Below, one piece after another: positions 11,900-23,165 of a stretch of 64,000 nt of DNA. A model generated the notes under the pieces. The model made no database searches and had not been told where the DNA came from. It saw only the letters and a program-made list of their open reading frames with translations. Within the stretch, counting starts at the first letter, position 1; each line of letters opens with the position of its first letter. A program made the position numbers and the translations under genes. Source of the DNA: Pyrus communis (lineage: Eukaryota; Streptophyta; Magnoliopsida; Rosales; Rosaceae); contig NC_084816.1 of the NCBI RefSeq assembly GCF_963583255.1, positions 24,450,119 to 24,514,118 on the forward strand, given 5' to 3'.

Positions 11900-14800
11900 T
11901 CAGCGTCCGCCGCGATTAGGCCATCTGTTTCCCTGCTGCCTATTATGGTCCCGGTATCCGGCAGGATTCCTTCCCTTCGACCTGTAATCCTGTCCCGGGT
12001 TTGTTCTGGGTTCTCTTCCGTACATATACCCGGGATTTCTACTCGGACTATTATCCGGACTCCACGATTGGAAATCTTGTTCGCCACCAACATGTTCATT
12101 TCCTTCCCAAGACGGACCTGGCAACAGGTGTGCCTGCAAATGCCCTCCATACGAAGCATTATACTGATTTGGGTTCTCTATGTAATGGTAATTTGAAGGC
12201 AAATCCTGCCTGGCTCTCCACGAATCGGATGGAGGGCCGGGTTTGCCCATCGGCTGTTTAGGCGTGTACATAGGAATGTGAGGTTCAGAAAAAGGGGATT
12301 GTTGTACTGGCTGCGGCTGTCTTTGTTGCCTTGCCGGAGTGGAAAACAAGGGCTGCTGCCGTTCTGCTACATTATAAGAGTTAGATAGGGGAGCTCGTTC
12401 GACATTGATCGTGCCTTCACCCCAAACCGGATGCACGGCCGTGTTTGATACGTTGTGGAAGTGCGTGTTCTTCATGGTTAAAGCCATCTCAGAGGCTGGT
12501 GATTGCATACGATGATAATCTGGTGAGTATGAAGGTACTGCCGGTTCGGAAGTTGATAGCCGTTGCGGCGGAATAATGTGATGAGCAGATGAAACCTGCG
12601 GCATCTGTTGGGGAAATGCATTTCTTCCAGCATCTCCCTTCCATCCACTCTGCGAAAAGCACAGAAAACCAAGCAGTTTAAACAGTGTATACAATGGAGG
12701 TTTAACTTTTATCTAAAATCTCATGGGAACGCAGTGCACAGTAAATTTTTATATTACTAGTAAAAAACTGCAACAGTGTATACAATGTCTGGCAAAACTT
12801 GCAAAATGAGCCAAAGTAACGCACCGTTCCAGGGTTGCTTGAAGGCGTCGGGGATGGAAGAGAAACTTCGACCCTCTCCGTTTTTCTACCTAAACCATTT
12901 ACATTACCAGCAACACCAGCCCCACCAGACTTTATCATATCCAGCAATTTTACTGTGTCCTCGCTCGACAAGTTAGCAGCATCGCCAGAAGTCAAAGCAA
13001 ACACCAGTTCTGGATTTTTTAGCAGTACGGCAAGCAGTTCTAGATCCGGTTCGGCTGCGCTAGCGTTATTAATTTGAGATAAGGCCGGAGGAAAGGAAGC
13101 GACATTGTTTGCTCCTTGTGAAGGAACGACCATTGTTTCTGCATTATATACTTCTGTGTTATGGGAAGCCTGTGTTTCAGTGGTATCAGCAACATCAGGC
13201 GGCTGTTCGATTGGTATTTCTGGTGTTAATGAATCATCATAATCCATTTCAATGTCCCATGGTTCCTTCGGGTTAGACAGTATCTCCTGAACTGTCCGGT
13301 AGATGGTTTCCTTCTCACGGCGGTTTCTGTTTCTCTGGACTTCAATTTCTTTGCAACATTCACCACCACCAACGCTCCACGAAGGATTGAGTTTTATTTC
13401 TGCAGAACGGAAAGACAACACATGAAAAAGGTTGATATCTGCAGAAAATGTTACCTTTAGCACTTACAGAAGCCATCAAGCAACCAAAAAACTATATTAA
13501 ATAATAATGGACGAATTTAACATTGTCCGGAATTTCTGTTTTTGCTTCCTCTAAACAATGAACGTCCATTTATCTGTCAATGCCTTCGGAGCGAAGTCCA
13601 TTAGGTATCATAGGATAAAACACGTCTCGTGCCTTCAGAGCCAAGTCCATTAGGTATCATAGGATAACATTGTCCGGAGTCTCATGCCCGTCAAAGGTAA
13701 GTCCCCCTCGTCCTTCTCAACATACATTCTTAGTGAATCATGTTACCAGAGTTTCAGTGCGAACTCACAGAACTGTCAATTACCGGGCACTGGCCGTATG
13801 GATTTGGACAGTAATCAGTCATTCATTTTTATCTTTTTCATGCTAATGAATTCAAAATTGATGAAATTTCCATTCACTCAGCCTGCTTGGTAGAATTTCC
13901 CACTTAAACTACAGAAAACATGTCGAGTGGACCTCATTCACATAGGAACCAATAAAATAATCATGACAAAGCTAAACTTTATTTAAATTTCTTACAAGAA
14001 AAAATGTAATAAAACTAATCTCGTATCACATTACTTCGGTAACGTGTGTGGCAAAATGGCCCCCAGAAATATCAAAATCCATAACGGTGATTGAATAGAG
14101 GAGAGAGCATGGAAAGGAAAACGAGGTACAATTCCTTTCTGTCAACAAAACAAACAATGACATTAATATGCTTAGAAAGTTAGAAACCTAAACTAAGCGA
14201 GCCATTTTTATCCGGCAGAGAAACACCCACTCAGGCACCAGTACACCCAGCTATTGTCACATATAAGAAGTTACATCCTCCAATCGTTTTCTCTATGCAG
14301 CACATTTAATCTACCGGACAATATTGATGCCTGGACTGTAACATTCCCTACCAAGACCAGGCGTCTAAGGAAAGAGCAACGCTCAACTGCTATAAGATTG
14401 AGCTAGAGCACCTGTTTAGTAAGCGAGAGGTCTTGAGTTCAACTCTTATGAGAGAACAAAAAAGACGAAAAATAGTTGGGCAAGGAAATTATTGATCAAT
14501 GAGAAGCTATTAACTCTCCCACTATGATATATGTTGGAAATACTGAAGGCAAACTCCCAACAAACTGTATACAACTTGGGAGGATATCTTCTTTTTTTTC
14601 CTTTTCCCTTTTCCCTTTTCCATTAAGCCTACTGATTTCACATTTAAAATTACGAACAAAGAGTCAAAGGAACCAGAAAAGAGCCACTAAAAGCATAGGT
14701 ACCTGGAGGCATCTTCCATGGGATCTGGATTCTTGGGCACTTCTCTAATATGGGCTCCTTCAAATCCAGACTCCGCTTTGGGGCAAGAGAAGTTTCGGGC

Positions 14801-17800
14801 TTATTAGGAATTTCCCTCTCTTTCAAAGGATTTGTCGCGGGTTTCTTGGGTTCCTCAATATTAGACCGAATTGGAACTTTGGGTACCACGGGCAAAATGC
14901 TTGCCTGAGAGATTGTAAGTTTGTCCACACCTTCAGTCTTCAATTCTTTATTTTCATGGGATGAACGAGATTTCCCATACTTGCTCTGCATAAATTGTGC
15001 TCGCATTTTTGCTTTTTGGATATCATCAGCAGACATTGGACGAGCCTGACTCACAGTTGTTGTTCTTGTGGCCGGTACACTTCTCCCAGCTGATTGGCCG
15101 GGCTGTTCCACCAACTGAACTTTTCTGCGCTCACGAAATTCTGCCACTAGCTAAGGAAATAGGCTTCTTCACTCTCATATGTTAAATCAACTTATACACA
15201 AAATATTCGTATAACCTTTTATAGGCCATCCACATAGAAACATAACAACACAGAAATAGAACTTATTATTGACAAAGGCTACTTTTCTTAACTAGTGATA
15301 TAATTTTTTTTTTCAAACCAGTAGATGTTACTCAGGAATTCTAATATACCACTTGGGAGAAAATTGTAAAAACCTATATTAAGGATACGAGATGAAGATA
15401 CACCCAAGATGTTCTTCTTATTTGACTCATCTGGTGATGCTGTCAATAACTTCAAGGGTTCTGAGGCCTCTAATTTCCTGAAAAAAATACATACAAGATT
15501 AACACCACAAACACTATCTTACGAAAATGTACGTCAGAAGAAGGAAACATTCTTACCTGTTTTCTGCACCTTCAAAAGGTGTTCCAAGGATGTCTTCCTG
15601 TACAACATGAAAGAACAATATGTAAAACTTATGCAACTTAAATCAATTTGAATGAATTTTTTATTAAATCACAATGCACTTACAGAAATATCCATATTTG
15701 ACTTCCACGATTCTGAATCGCCCATAACTTCATCGATACTGCAAGAAAATCATAGATTATTAAAAACTGTTTACACAATTTTTCAGTGCATTGGCAATGA
15801 GAAATGTACTTGCCTCTGCTTCAGAATTACTAACTCTTCCGAATCACTAGACATTTTAATGCCATTTGGTTTCTTCATAGCTTGGCTTCTCGCTAATAGC
15901 TTGCTCCACCTTGATAGCAAAACTCTTGCCCTGTTCGATATGTCTGATCTTCAAATCAGATAAAATCAGATTCAAAAATTTCATGGTTTATAAAGGAAAT
16001 GACAGATAAAGCACATATAAAAATTCTTATTATACAAAAGAATCTTGCCACGGACATAAAACTAAGATGAATGAGAAGAAAAATGTCATGGTGTATAATA
16101 AAATACAGCCGAAGCACCTATAGAATTGCTACTTCTACTAAACAAAGTTTAAATACATCAAAGAAATAGAATTATCAACACATATGGAGAGCCTTGATTT
16201 ATTGAGCAAAAACAAGTTTAACCACACAGAGATGACACGAAAGAAGAACTTGAGAAAGACAAGGGAAGATAGAGAGAGGTGACAAAGAAAGCCCCAAAGA
16301 ACTATCTGTAACAAATACACACCTGGTGTCCTGTAAAACCGCAGTCGATTAACACTTTGCAGTACGGCTGACATATGCAAAGGAAGAGCTTTATGAAGAG
16401 GCAAATGACAAAGAACCTGTGCAGCCGGTAATTATTCAAATTTTAAGCAACAATCATTAACTATGGAAGATAGATAATTGACAATATGATTCCATATTCG
16501 ACAATATGGATTCCAGTCCAATAAATACCTTTAAGATAACAAGTAGAACACTTGTTTGTTCTTCGACAGCAGCTTGACTCAACCATGTTACTAAAATCAT
16601 TACACCACCATTAGTTAAAAACCTGCACGTATACAAGTGGAAGTTTGGAACATGAAAAGAGACAAACTTCTTTGTACTATGAAACCTATAAAGTGATTTG
16701 TAAGTACCAACATAATACTGAAGAATTTTCTATCCGCATAATCCACTCCATCAGTTTCACTTGCCCAGAAAATGTTTCTTCTTTCCGCATCAAATTGAAA
16801 ATATCTTCTACGAAACGTTTATCTAAGTCGTCTAATCCAGAAAGAGCATTATCTTGCGTTGAGCATGATGGTGCGTCGTCAACATTGGAGGGACCAACAG
16901 AGTTCAAGGGAACTGGATCACTTGGTATCAAAGAATCAGGGCTTGTTGAGACCCCATCGCGCAAATCTTCATGTTCACCGGATTTCAAGGCCTTTTCCCT
17001 TGACAACTGGACTAGTTTTCTGACTCTCGACCGTTGACTGTTAAAGAAATCACGAACCTGTCAATCAATGGAACTCATGTAAGAAGCAATTAAACTAATC
17101 ACCACCTAAGAGCAACACTGAGAAGAAAATGTCATGTTGGGTATATATAATCAACCCTAAAATAGCCAGTAGTAAAGTGTAAGGGCCATATATCATTATC
17201 AGTTTGAACAACATTGGCGCTTGTGGGAAGGGTCATATGATGGCTTAAACTAAATGCATTACGAAAACATCTAAAGGAACAAGTAATTTGAGAAGGAAAG
17301 CTGAATGAAAGAAAGAACCTGTGTGACTGTAACGCCGAATACAGCACTGAGCTCCCGAGATTCCTTCTTACTAATCGTATCTTTAATCGAAAAAATAGAT
17401 TGCATATACTTTATAGCCTTTGGATTTAACAAATCTCTAGGTCTTTTTCCTGCAATTGGACCATCTAGTTATTAGATAACAGATGATGGCCACATGAAAC
17501 AAACACGAAAAAAGTATAAAAATTTGTGAATAGAAAACTATAGCATCCAGATGGGTATATAGCATCTCACATAATCAAACCAAATAAGCAAATTAAACAA
17601 GATTAAACATCAAATTAGCCATAATTAACAATAATAATCCAACTTCCAAGACTTACCAATCTTAATTGAAAGAGCACCAGCTGCCTGCGTATCACAAAAC
17701 GAAAGCACAAAACATTAGAATTAGGGATTGCAATTTTCTTTCAAATTTTCCTCCAATTTCTCGGAAACCAAACACGCAGAACGCAAATTCAAATTCAAAT

Positions 17801-17980
17801 TCGAAGACAACGCACCATTTCTTGGGAGAGAGGATTGACGCCGGTGAGTTTGCACTGGGTGCCGACGATTCTCTGGAGCTGATCGATCTGGCTGTGGAAA
17901 AGCTCCCTCTGCGAGTCCAAGAACTTCCCCAAGGACTCCGCAGATGTCCCAATCTCCATCTCCACCGAGGGATTCTCCAT
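11900..17980 (-). CDS. LD: LUMINIDEPENDENS homeodomain protein (autonomous flowering pathway)
   Basis: Nuclear homeodomain protein that promotes flowering in Arabidopsis, where it acts upstream of FLC and in RNA-linked silencing. Thirteen exons, minus strand: 17980-17816, 17684-17657, 17449-17319, 17057-16708, 16622-16529, 16416-16323, 15943-15814, 15738-15684, 15597-15557, 15477-15374, 15140-14703, 13399-12825, 12649-11900. The frame is kept throughout, giving about 984 aa (Arabidopsis 953). The N-terminus has LFHSQIDQLQRIVGTQCKLT. The homeodomain spans exons 2-4 (ALFG-like VFGVTVTQVRDFF). Further on are RKEETFSGQVKLMEWIM (TFIIS N-like), RPMSADDIQKAKMRAQFMQS, NPKEPWDIEMDYDDSLTPEI and ESWSPDNSPSRN-type QSWSPDNSPSRN. 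The intron after exon 7 has a GC donor. The exon 10/11 junction is ambiguous: two alternatives keep frame. Confidence 0.94.
13585..13672. repeat. Tandem duplication of about 45 bp in an LD intron
   Basis: The block GTCCATTAGGTATCATAGG, with the preceding TGCCTTCnGAGC, occurs twice in a row. ACATTGTCCGGA also flanks both sides (about 13520 and 13667). Confidence 0.75.
14385..14462 (+). mobile_element. Possible tRNA-derived SINE fragment in an LD intron
   Basis: Contains a B-box-like GAGTTCAACTC preceded by GAGAGGTCTTGA, the arrangement seen in plant tRNA-type SINEs. Ends and target duplication not found; weak call. Confidence 0.4.
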
Positions 17981-19955
17981 TGCCAACCTCCAAGCTCGAA
18001 CTTCTGAAGCTAAATGCAGCACATGAAGAATTCGAATACAGCTATTAATCGCTGGGAGTGTGGGATAGAGTTAGGGTTAAGGCTTCGATAAGAGGGGAGA
18101 GAGAGGGAGGGGGGGAGAGAGAGAGAGGGACAGGGTAGAAGCGGAGTAGGAACGTAAAACCCAAAACGTCCACGTCGCACGAGCGCTTGTTGGTTGTCAC
18201 AATTGGCGCGTGTATTTTTCGGGCCCAGTTCGTGGGTTCTGGGCTTAATTACTCTCAGGATTCGGTTAGTAATTGAATCGTGTTCAAGTTTGTCATCACC
18301 ACTGCAAGTGAGACGAGAATGGTGTTTTTAGTGGCGGTCGGGTGAGTAACGATTAAGAATTTGTCTTTGAGGGGGGAACAACAGCTGAAAACAGCTGCTA
18401 ATACTTCGTAGGTTGAGGAGCAAAAGGAGGAATCTGCTCGAGGAGAGGCTCGGATCTTATTAGTTAGTTGGTGTGAACTCGAACCGTCGACTTCCATTAC
18501 ATACTAAATTATTGCGTTTTCAGGCCCCGACTAATTTACCATTGAGGTCAACGATAGACAATGACTCCCCTTATCCTCTCCTCACCTCCCCCCACCCCCC
18601 AAAAAAAAAAAACACAGCTTACAATTTATTGTATTGTGCTCTTATATGTGCGTTCGTAGACTTGAAATCAACACGTTTAGGTAATTATAATAGTATCTCT
18701 TCCTATGAATTTGATTTCTCATGTGATGGTCAATTAGTCAGCTCAAAGTGAGTGAGTAACCTTACCAACTAACAAGAACCAGGACGATTCACGTTACTAA
18801 TATGTGTAAAGCTTGAAAAGATCACGTATAAGGGAATGTTTAGTTGTAAGGAATGAATTTGTAATGAGTGAGTGTCATTCTCATTGTTGTTATAGCCTTA
18901 ATTTACTAAAACTAAGGTAACAAGGGAATGAATAAAAAAGTGGATCGTACGTGGATTTTGGTTTGAAGTACCTGAAAATTTAAGGTATCTCGTTAACATA
19001 GAATGAGGTGTTTACTCCATACTTAAATCTTTCTAATCTCTAATTCTTCTTATTCTCATTTATTATCATACACATACCAGAGTTGTAAGTTGGACTGAAA
19101 ATTCCAAATCAAACCGAAAATTTTCGTTTCGAATCCGAACATTTCCTATTCTGAAAAATTTCAAAAGATTTAGATGACAATTGAAATATACATAAAGCCA
19201 TAAGCCTTAGCACATAAAGCCTATAAAATGTTCGGGTTTTATGTTCCAAAACTTGCTATGCTATTCTACCCCATTCTGGCTGAGGAAGAATTACGAGCCA
19301 TAAAACAAAAAAATATGCTTGATTCTTTTTATTTAAATATATTCAATCAGGATTTTAATAAAATTTATGATATTTTGAAAAAAATTGAGAGATTTTGTAG
19401 TATTTTTTTTTTAAGCAGTGTTGAATTTCACTTTTCTTCTGAAAATTTGACAAATGCACAAATAAGGTGTTTTCAATTGAAATTTTAAAGAATTTTAATA
19501 AGTTTATAACTTTATAGATTTTAATGGTCTTTGAGCAAAGATTTATAAATACATTAAAATCTTTCAAAATACAACTGTACACCCTTATTTCTTTGGAAAA
19601 GGATTCTCGTTGGATTATTTTCTTAGAGAATCTATCGTGCGGTAATAAATTATTTTAAAATTTAAAATTAAATATAAATAATACCTAATAAAAACCGCAC
19701 ATTATAAGATGAACGGTAAGATGATGATCGGAAAAGGATCCTCTCTCGTCCTGCCACTATTTCCTCACAGCGATTTCCGGGGATTGCATCTGGGAATTTT
19801 CCTAGCTCTCTCGATTCTCCACCCGACGCCCTCTCTCTCCCCGATTAGGGGTTTCCAGGTTTGTTTTACTGGATTACAGTAACCCCTTGCGGTTCGAGGT
19901 CCGAGTCAGCCCAACCCATCCTTAATCTCATCGAGACCGAGCTAGTCGTTGATCA
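17981..19955. other. LD upstream region and FOLD 5' region
   Basis: A (GA)n tract at about 18090-18134 reads as a CT-rich leader for LD. Between 18250 and 19700 I see only AT-rich sequence with no recognisable gene. From about 19740, CT-rich blocks (CCCTCTCTCTCCCC) look like the 5' leader of the FOLD gene. Confidence 0.5.
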
Positions 19956-21754
19956 ATGGCATCACAATCTGATCACAAGGCTGCGATAATCGATGGGAAA
20001 GCTATAGCTCAGACCATCCGAAATGAGATTGCGGAGGAAGTTCGTCATCTGTCCCAGAAATACGGCAAGGTTTGCTTTTGCTCTGGCTGGATTTTTGGCA
20101 TTGTTTGGTGCATGAATCTTGACGATGCGATTGTGTGATTGTTTAGGTTCCGGGACTGGCAGTGGTGATAGTTGGGACCCGGAAGGACTCCCAAAGCTAT
20201 GTGAGCATGAAGCGAAAGGCGTGCGCTGAAGTTGGGATCAAATCTGTGGACATTGACCTCCCGGAGAATGTGTCCCAAGACGACCTCATTGCCAAAGTTC
20301 ACGAATTGAATGCTACTGCCGATGTACATGGTTAGTTGAATGAATGATAATTGCCCAGTTTTTAATTTTGAGTTGACAAATTATTCTGATGGAAGACAAA
20401 ACCGAGCGAAATGGCGTTGTTGGATTCATACATCCGACCCCACTTAGCGGGATAAGGCTTGGTTGTTGTTGTTGTTGTTATAGTTGACAAATTATTTGGA
20501 AAATCTTTGATTTTGGTTAAATGGGTTTTGAAAGTAGGTTTGATTTTGTTGATAGGTATACTAGTTCAGCTCCCATTGCCAAACCATATTAATGAGGAGA
20601 AAGTGTTGAGTGAAATCAGCATCGAGAAGGATGTTGATGGCTTTCATCCTCTCAACATCGGCAAACTTGCAATGAAAGGCAGAGAACCTCTGTTCCTTCC
20701 TTGCACTCCCAAGGCAAGACTCGAGTTTGTATTCAAACGCAGATAGATGCTGACGCACACACATATATGTTTGGTTTGTTCAAGTATTCTGTCAAACGAG
20801 GAACCTTTATTGTCCAAGCAATATTTACATAAAATCGTGAAAGCCATTCATGTACAGGTTGTAGTTTTGTTTTGTAATGGTTTTTTTTCTGCAGGGATGT
20901 CTTGAACTTCTGTCGCGAAGTGGGATAAGCATAAAGGGGAAGAAAGCAGTGGTTGTTGGCAGAAGTAACATTGTTGGATTACCAGTTTCATTGCTTCTTT
21001 TGAAAGCAGATGCTACTGTTACTGTAGTCCATTCCCGCACACCTGATCCAGAGAGTTTCATTCGTGAAGCGGACATTATTATTGCTGCAGCAGGACAGGC
21101 AATGATGGTAGGCAATTCATAGATTATAGTTCCTTGGTATGCCATAACATCGTCTTATGACATGCAGGTGTTATCTTATCTCATATTGCTTGGCTTTCCA
21201 GTAAAAAATCTAGTACTTAGCTTCGTTCTAGTTAGAAGAATAGGACTAGTTTTTTGGTTCCATTCATCCCAAGTGAAGGAAAAAGGACATTCCATCGTTC
21301 ACTTTGGAGTTGGAAGACAATGCATTAGAAATTTATAAGCTTTCACTAGGCTCTATCGTTGCATAAATGGAATAACAGGACATCTGCTGGTGCAGCTAGC
21401 ATTGTGTCGGTTCTGTGCTTTCCTTGTCTCCGTTAGCTCCCGTGGCGATTATTGTTTATGTTTTAACACGATGAAATCTATTTACCATCAATTTTGTTAA
21501 TCTATTTCCTTACTGAATTTCAGATCAAGGGTAGTTGGATAAAACCAGGTGCTGCTGTCATTGATGTCGGCACAAATGCTATAGACGATCCGAGTAGAAA
21601 GTCGGGCTACAGATTAGTTGGAGATGTAGATTTCCAGGAAGCATGTAAGGTAGCCGGATGGGTAACTCCTGTTCCTGGCGGCGTCGGACCAATGACGGTG
21701 GCAATGTTGCTCAAGAACACTTTGGATGGTGCTAAGCATGCTATTGCTCAATAA
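19956..21754 (+). CDS. FOLD2: Bifunctional methylene-THF dehydrogenase / methenyl-THF cyclohydrolase (FolD), cytosolic type
   Basis: Interconverts 5,10-methylene-THF, methenyl-THF and 10-formyl-THF using NADP(H). Five exons: 19956-20069, 20147-20330, 20556-20713, 20895-21107, 21524-21754. They give 299 aa, the usual length for FolD and for the plant form without a transit peptide. Catalytic features: SYVSMK (YxxxK, the cyclohydrolase lysine), VQLPLP and KDVDGFHP. Substrate and NADP loops: PCTPKG and [17 protein letters not shown]. The C-terminal signature is [17 protein letters not shown]. Exon 3 ends at AAG followed by GCAAGA, a GC donor; any GT donor nearby would insert residues into the conserved PCTPKGC. 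The start is the first ATG and matches the family N-terminus. The paralogue number is inferred from length and the lack of a targeting peptide. Confidence 0.95.
20371..20496 (+). mobile_element. 5'-truncated RTE-type LINE/SINE tail in FOLD intron 2
   Basis: A 96-bp insert (20386-20481) ends in (TTG)n and contains CGACCCCACTTAGCGGGATA, a 3' tail common in plant non-LTR elements. It is flanked by a perfect 15-bp target duplication AGTTGACAAATTATT (20371-20385 and 20482-20496). Confidence 0.85.
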
Positions 21755-22278
21755 GGGCGCGGCACCCCCCGGCCCCGGCACACCCCCCCCCCCTCCCCCC
21801 TCGTCCTTTGATCCCTTCATAATAAGCTGCTGCTAATTCCAGAACAAAGTTTTGCAATAAATTTTGATTTTTATGCATGTAATTTAGAAATTTTACTTTT
21901 TATTTATAAGCCTTTGTAATTTCGCTCCCAGTTTTAACTGATCTTGATCCGTTTCATGCTATGTTTGTATGAAGAGTTAATGGGAGATATTATTCAGACG
22001 AGTAATACCAGGGAAATCAACTTTTTAAATGATATTTTGTAAACTATATGACGAGTTGATGATTGGATTATTATTTAAGTATTGATTAACGTGCTTATAT
22101 TTTATTGGTGATACTAAAATAATTTGCAAATGTGGGCTGTGGCCTAAAAAATCTTACCTAGCATTATTGATATTTTCTAATAGAGATGGCGCATACATAC
22201 AATGGTAGGACCTACCTTCATTAGGGTGTGTTAATTTGTGTGTCCAAATAGTTTAATTGATAGGCTTGACGTTTATTT
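21755..22278. other. FOLD 3' flank
   Basis: Begins with a C-rich stretch (about 21767-21802), then AT-rich sequence. No gene seen. Confidence 0.5.
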
Positions 22279-22510
22279 ACTTGTTAGTTTTTTTTTTTTT
22301 TTTTTAAACAAACAATATTATTTATATTAAGGGAAAGAGATACAACGATATTATCTATATTAAAGGAGAGATGATATGCTTAGCCTCACAATAGGCTAAT
22401 AATAATATCGTTCAAATTCAATTTTGGTGAGAATCGAACCTAAGACATCTCACTTACAAGTGAAGATGAATATCATTAGATCATAATACTAAGTGACGAT
22501 AACTTGTTAG
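22279..22510 (-). mobile_element. tRNA-derived SINE with target duplication
   Basis: Reverse-strand SINE. The plus strand starts with a T-run (22288-22308, the poly-A tail) and ends with the pol III head. Read in reverse, it contains the B box AGGTTCGATTCTC and GTGAGGCTAAGC. The 9-bp duplication ACTTGTTAG lies at 22279-22287 and 22502-22510. The same family left the truncated copies at 27133 and 45.1 kb. Confidence 0.82.
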
Positions 22511-23165
22511 CTTTGTGTTACATTGAAAGTCCAAAACCCAACAAGGGTTGATGAATTGATAAGGATAGTTCTCTTTGCTAGACTAACAAAGGGCTAAAAA
22601 ATATCTAACAAATCTAATGAGATTATGTTAACTATTCTAAAAGCATTTACCCACCGACAGAATAACCCTTTTGCTGTCGACGATCTTCAAAGAACCCTTT
22701 TGCTGCCTTTTGAACATGTTTAACTATTCTAAGCATTAACCGACCGACAGAATAACCCGTTTAGCATCCGATTAGAAAGCTTTTCCTTAGTGTTATTCGT
22801 TTTCTTAATGAGATTATGTTATATTGATCAAGTTATTAATTACTTACCTGAAAAATCGTAGTTCAACCATTGAGATGGATGTGCGTCCAATCGGAGTTGT
22901 TTAACAACTCGTTGAACCTTGGAAGTCATCTTCTCATTTTGTGTTGTATACTCATTTCTCTCTTATCACATGATTAGTATGACGAAGAAATAAAGAACGA
23001 GAGTATAAAATATGTGGTAGGTAAGCTAATTCAATGTCCCGCTCAGTGGCTCAATTGTAGTAAAATTGATTAGACGGTTTTGATATAATTTGTTTTCCCC
23101 TCAATTATTGGTTAATCGACTGGTTCATCCAACCAAATCAAACCCATCATCTATCGAAAATAGAA
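22511..23165. other. Intergenic spacer with short duplication
   Basis: AT-rich. An imperfect repeat, AACTATTCTAA...GACCGACAGAATAACCC-like, occurs at about 22630-22670 and 22722-22762. No gene seen. Confidence 0.45.
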
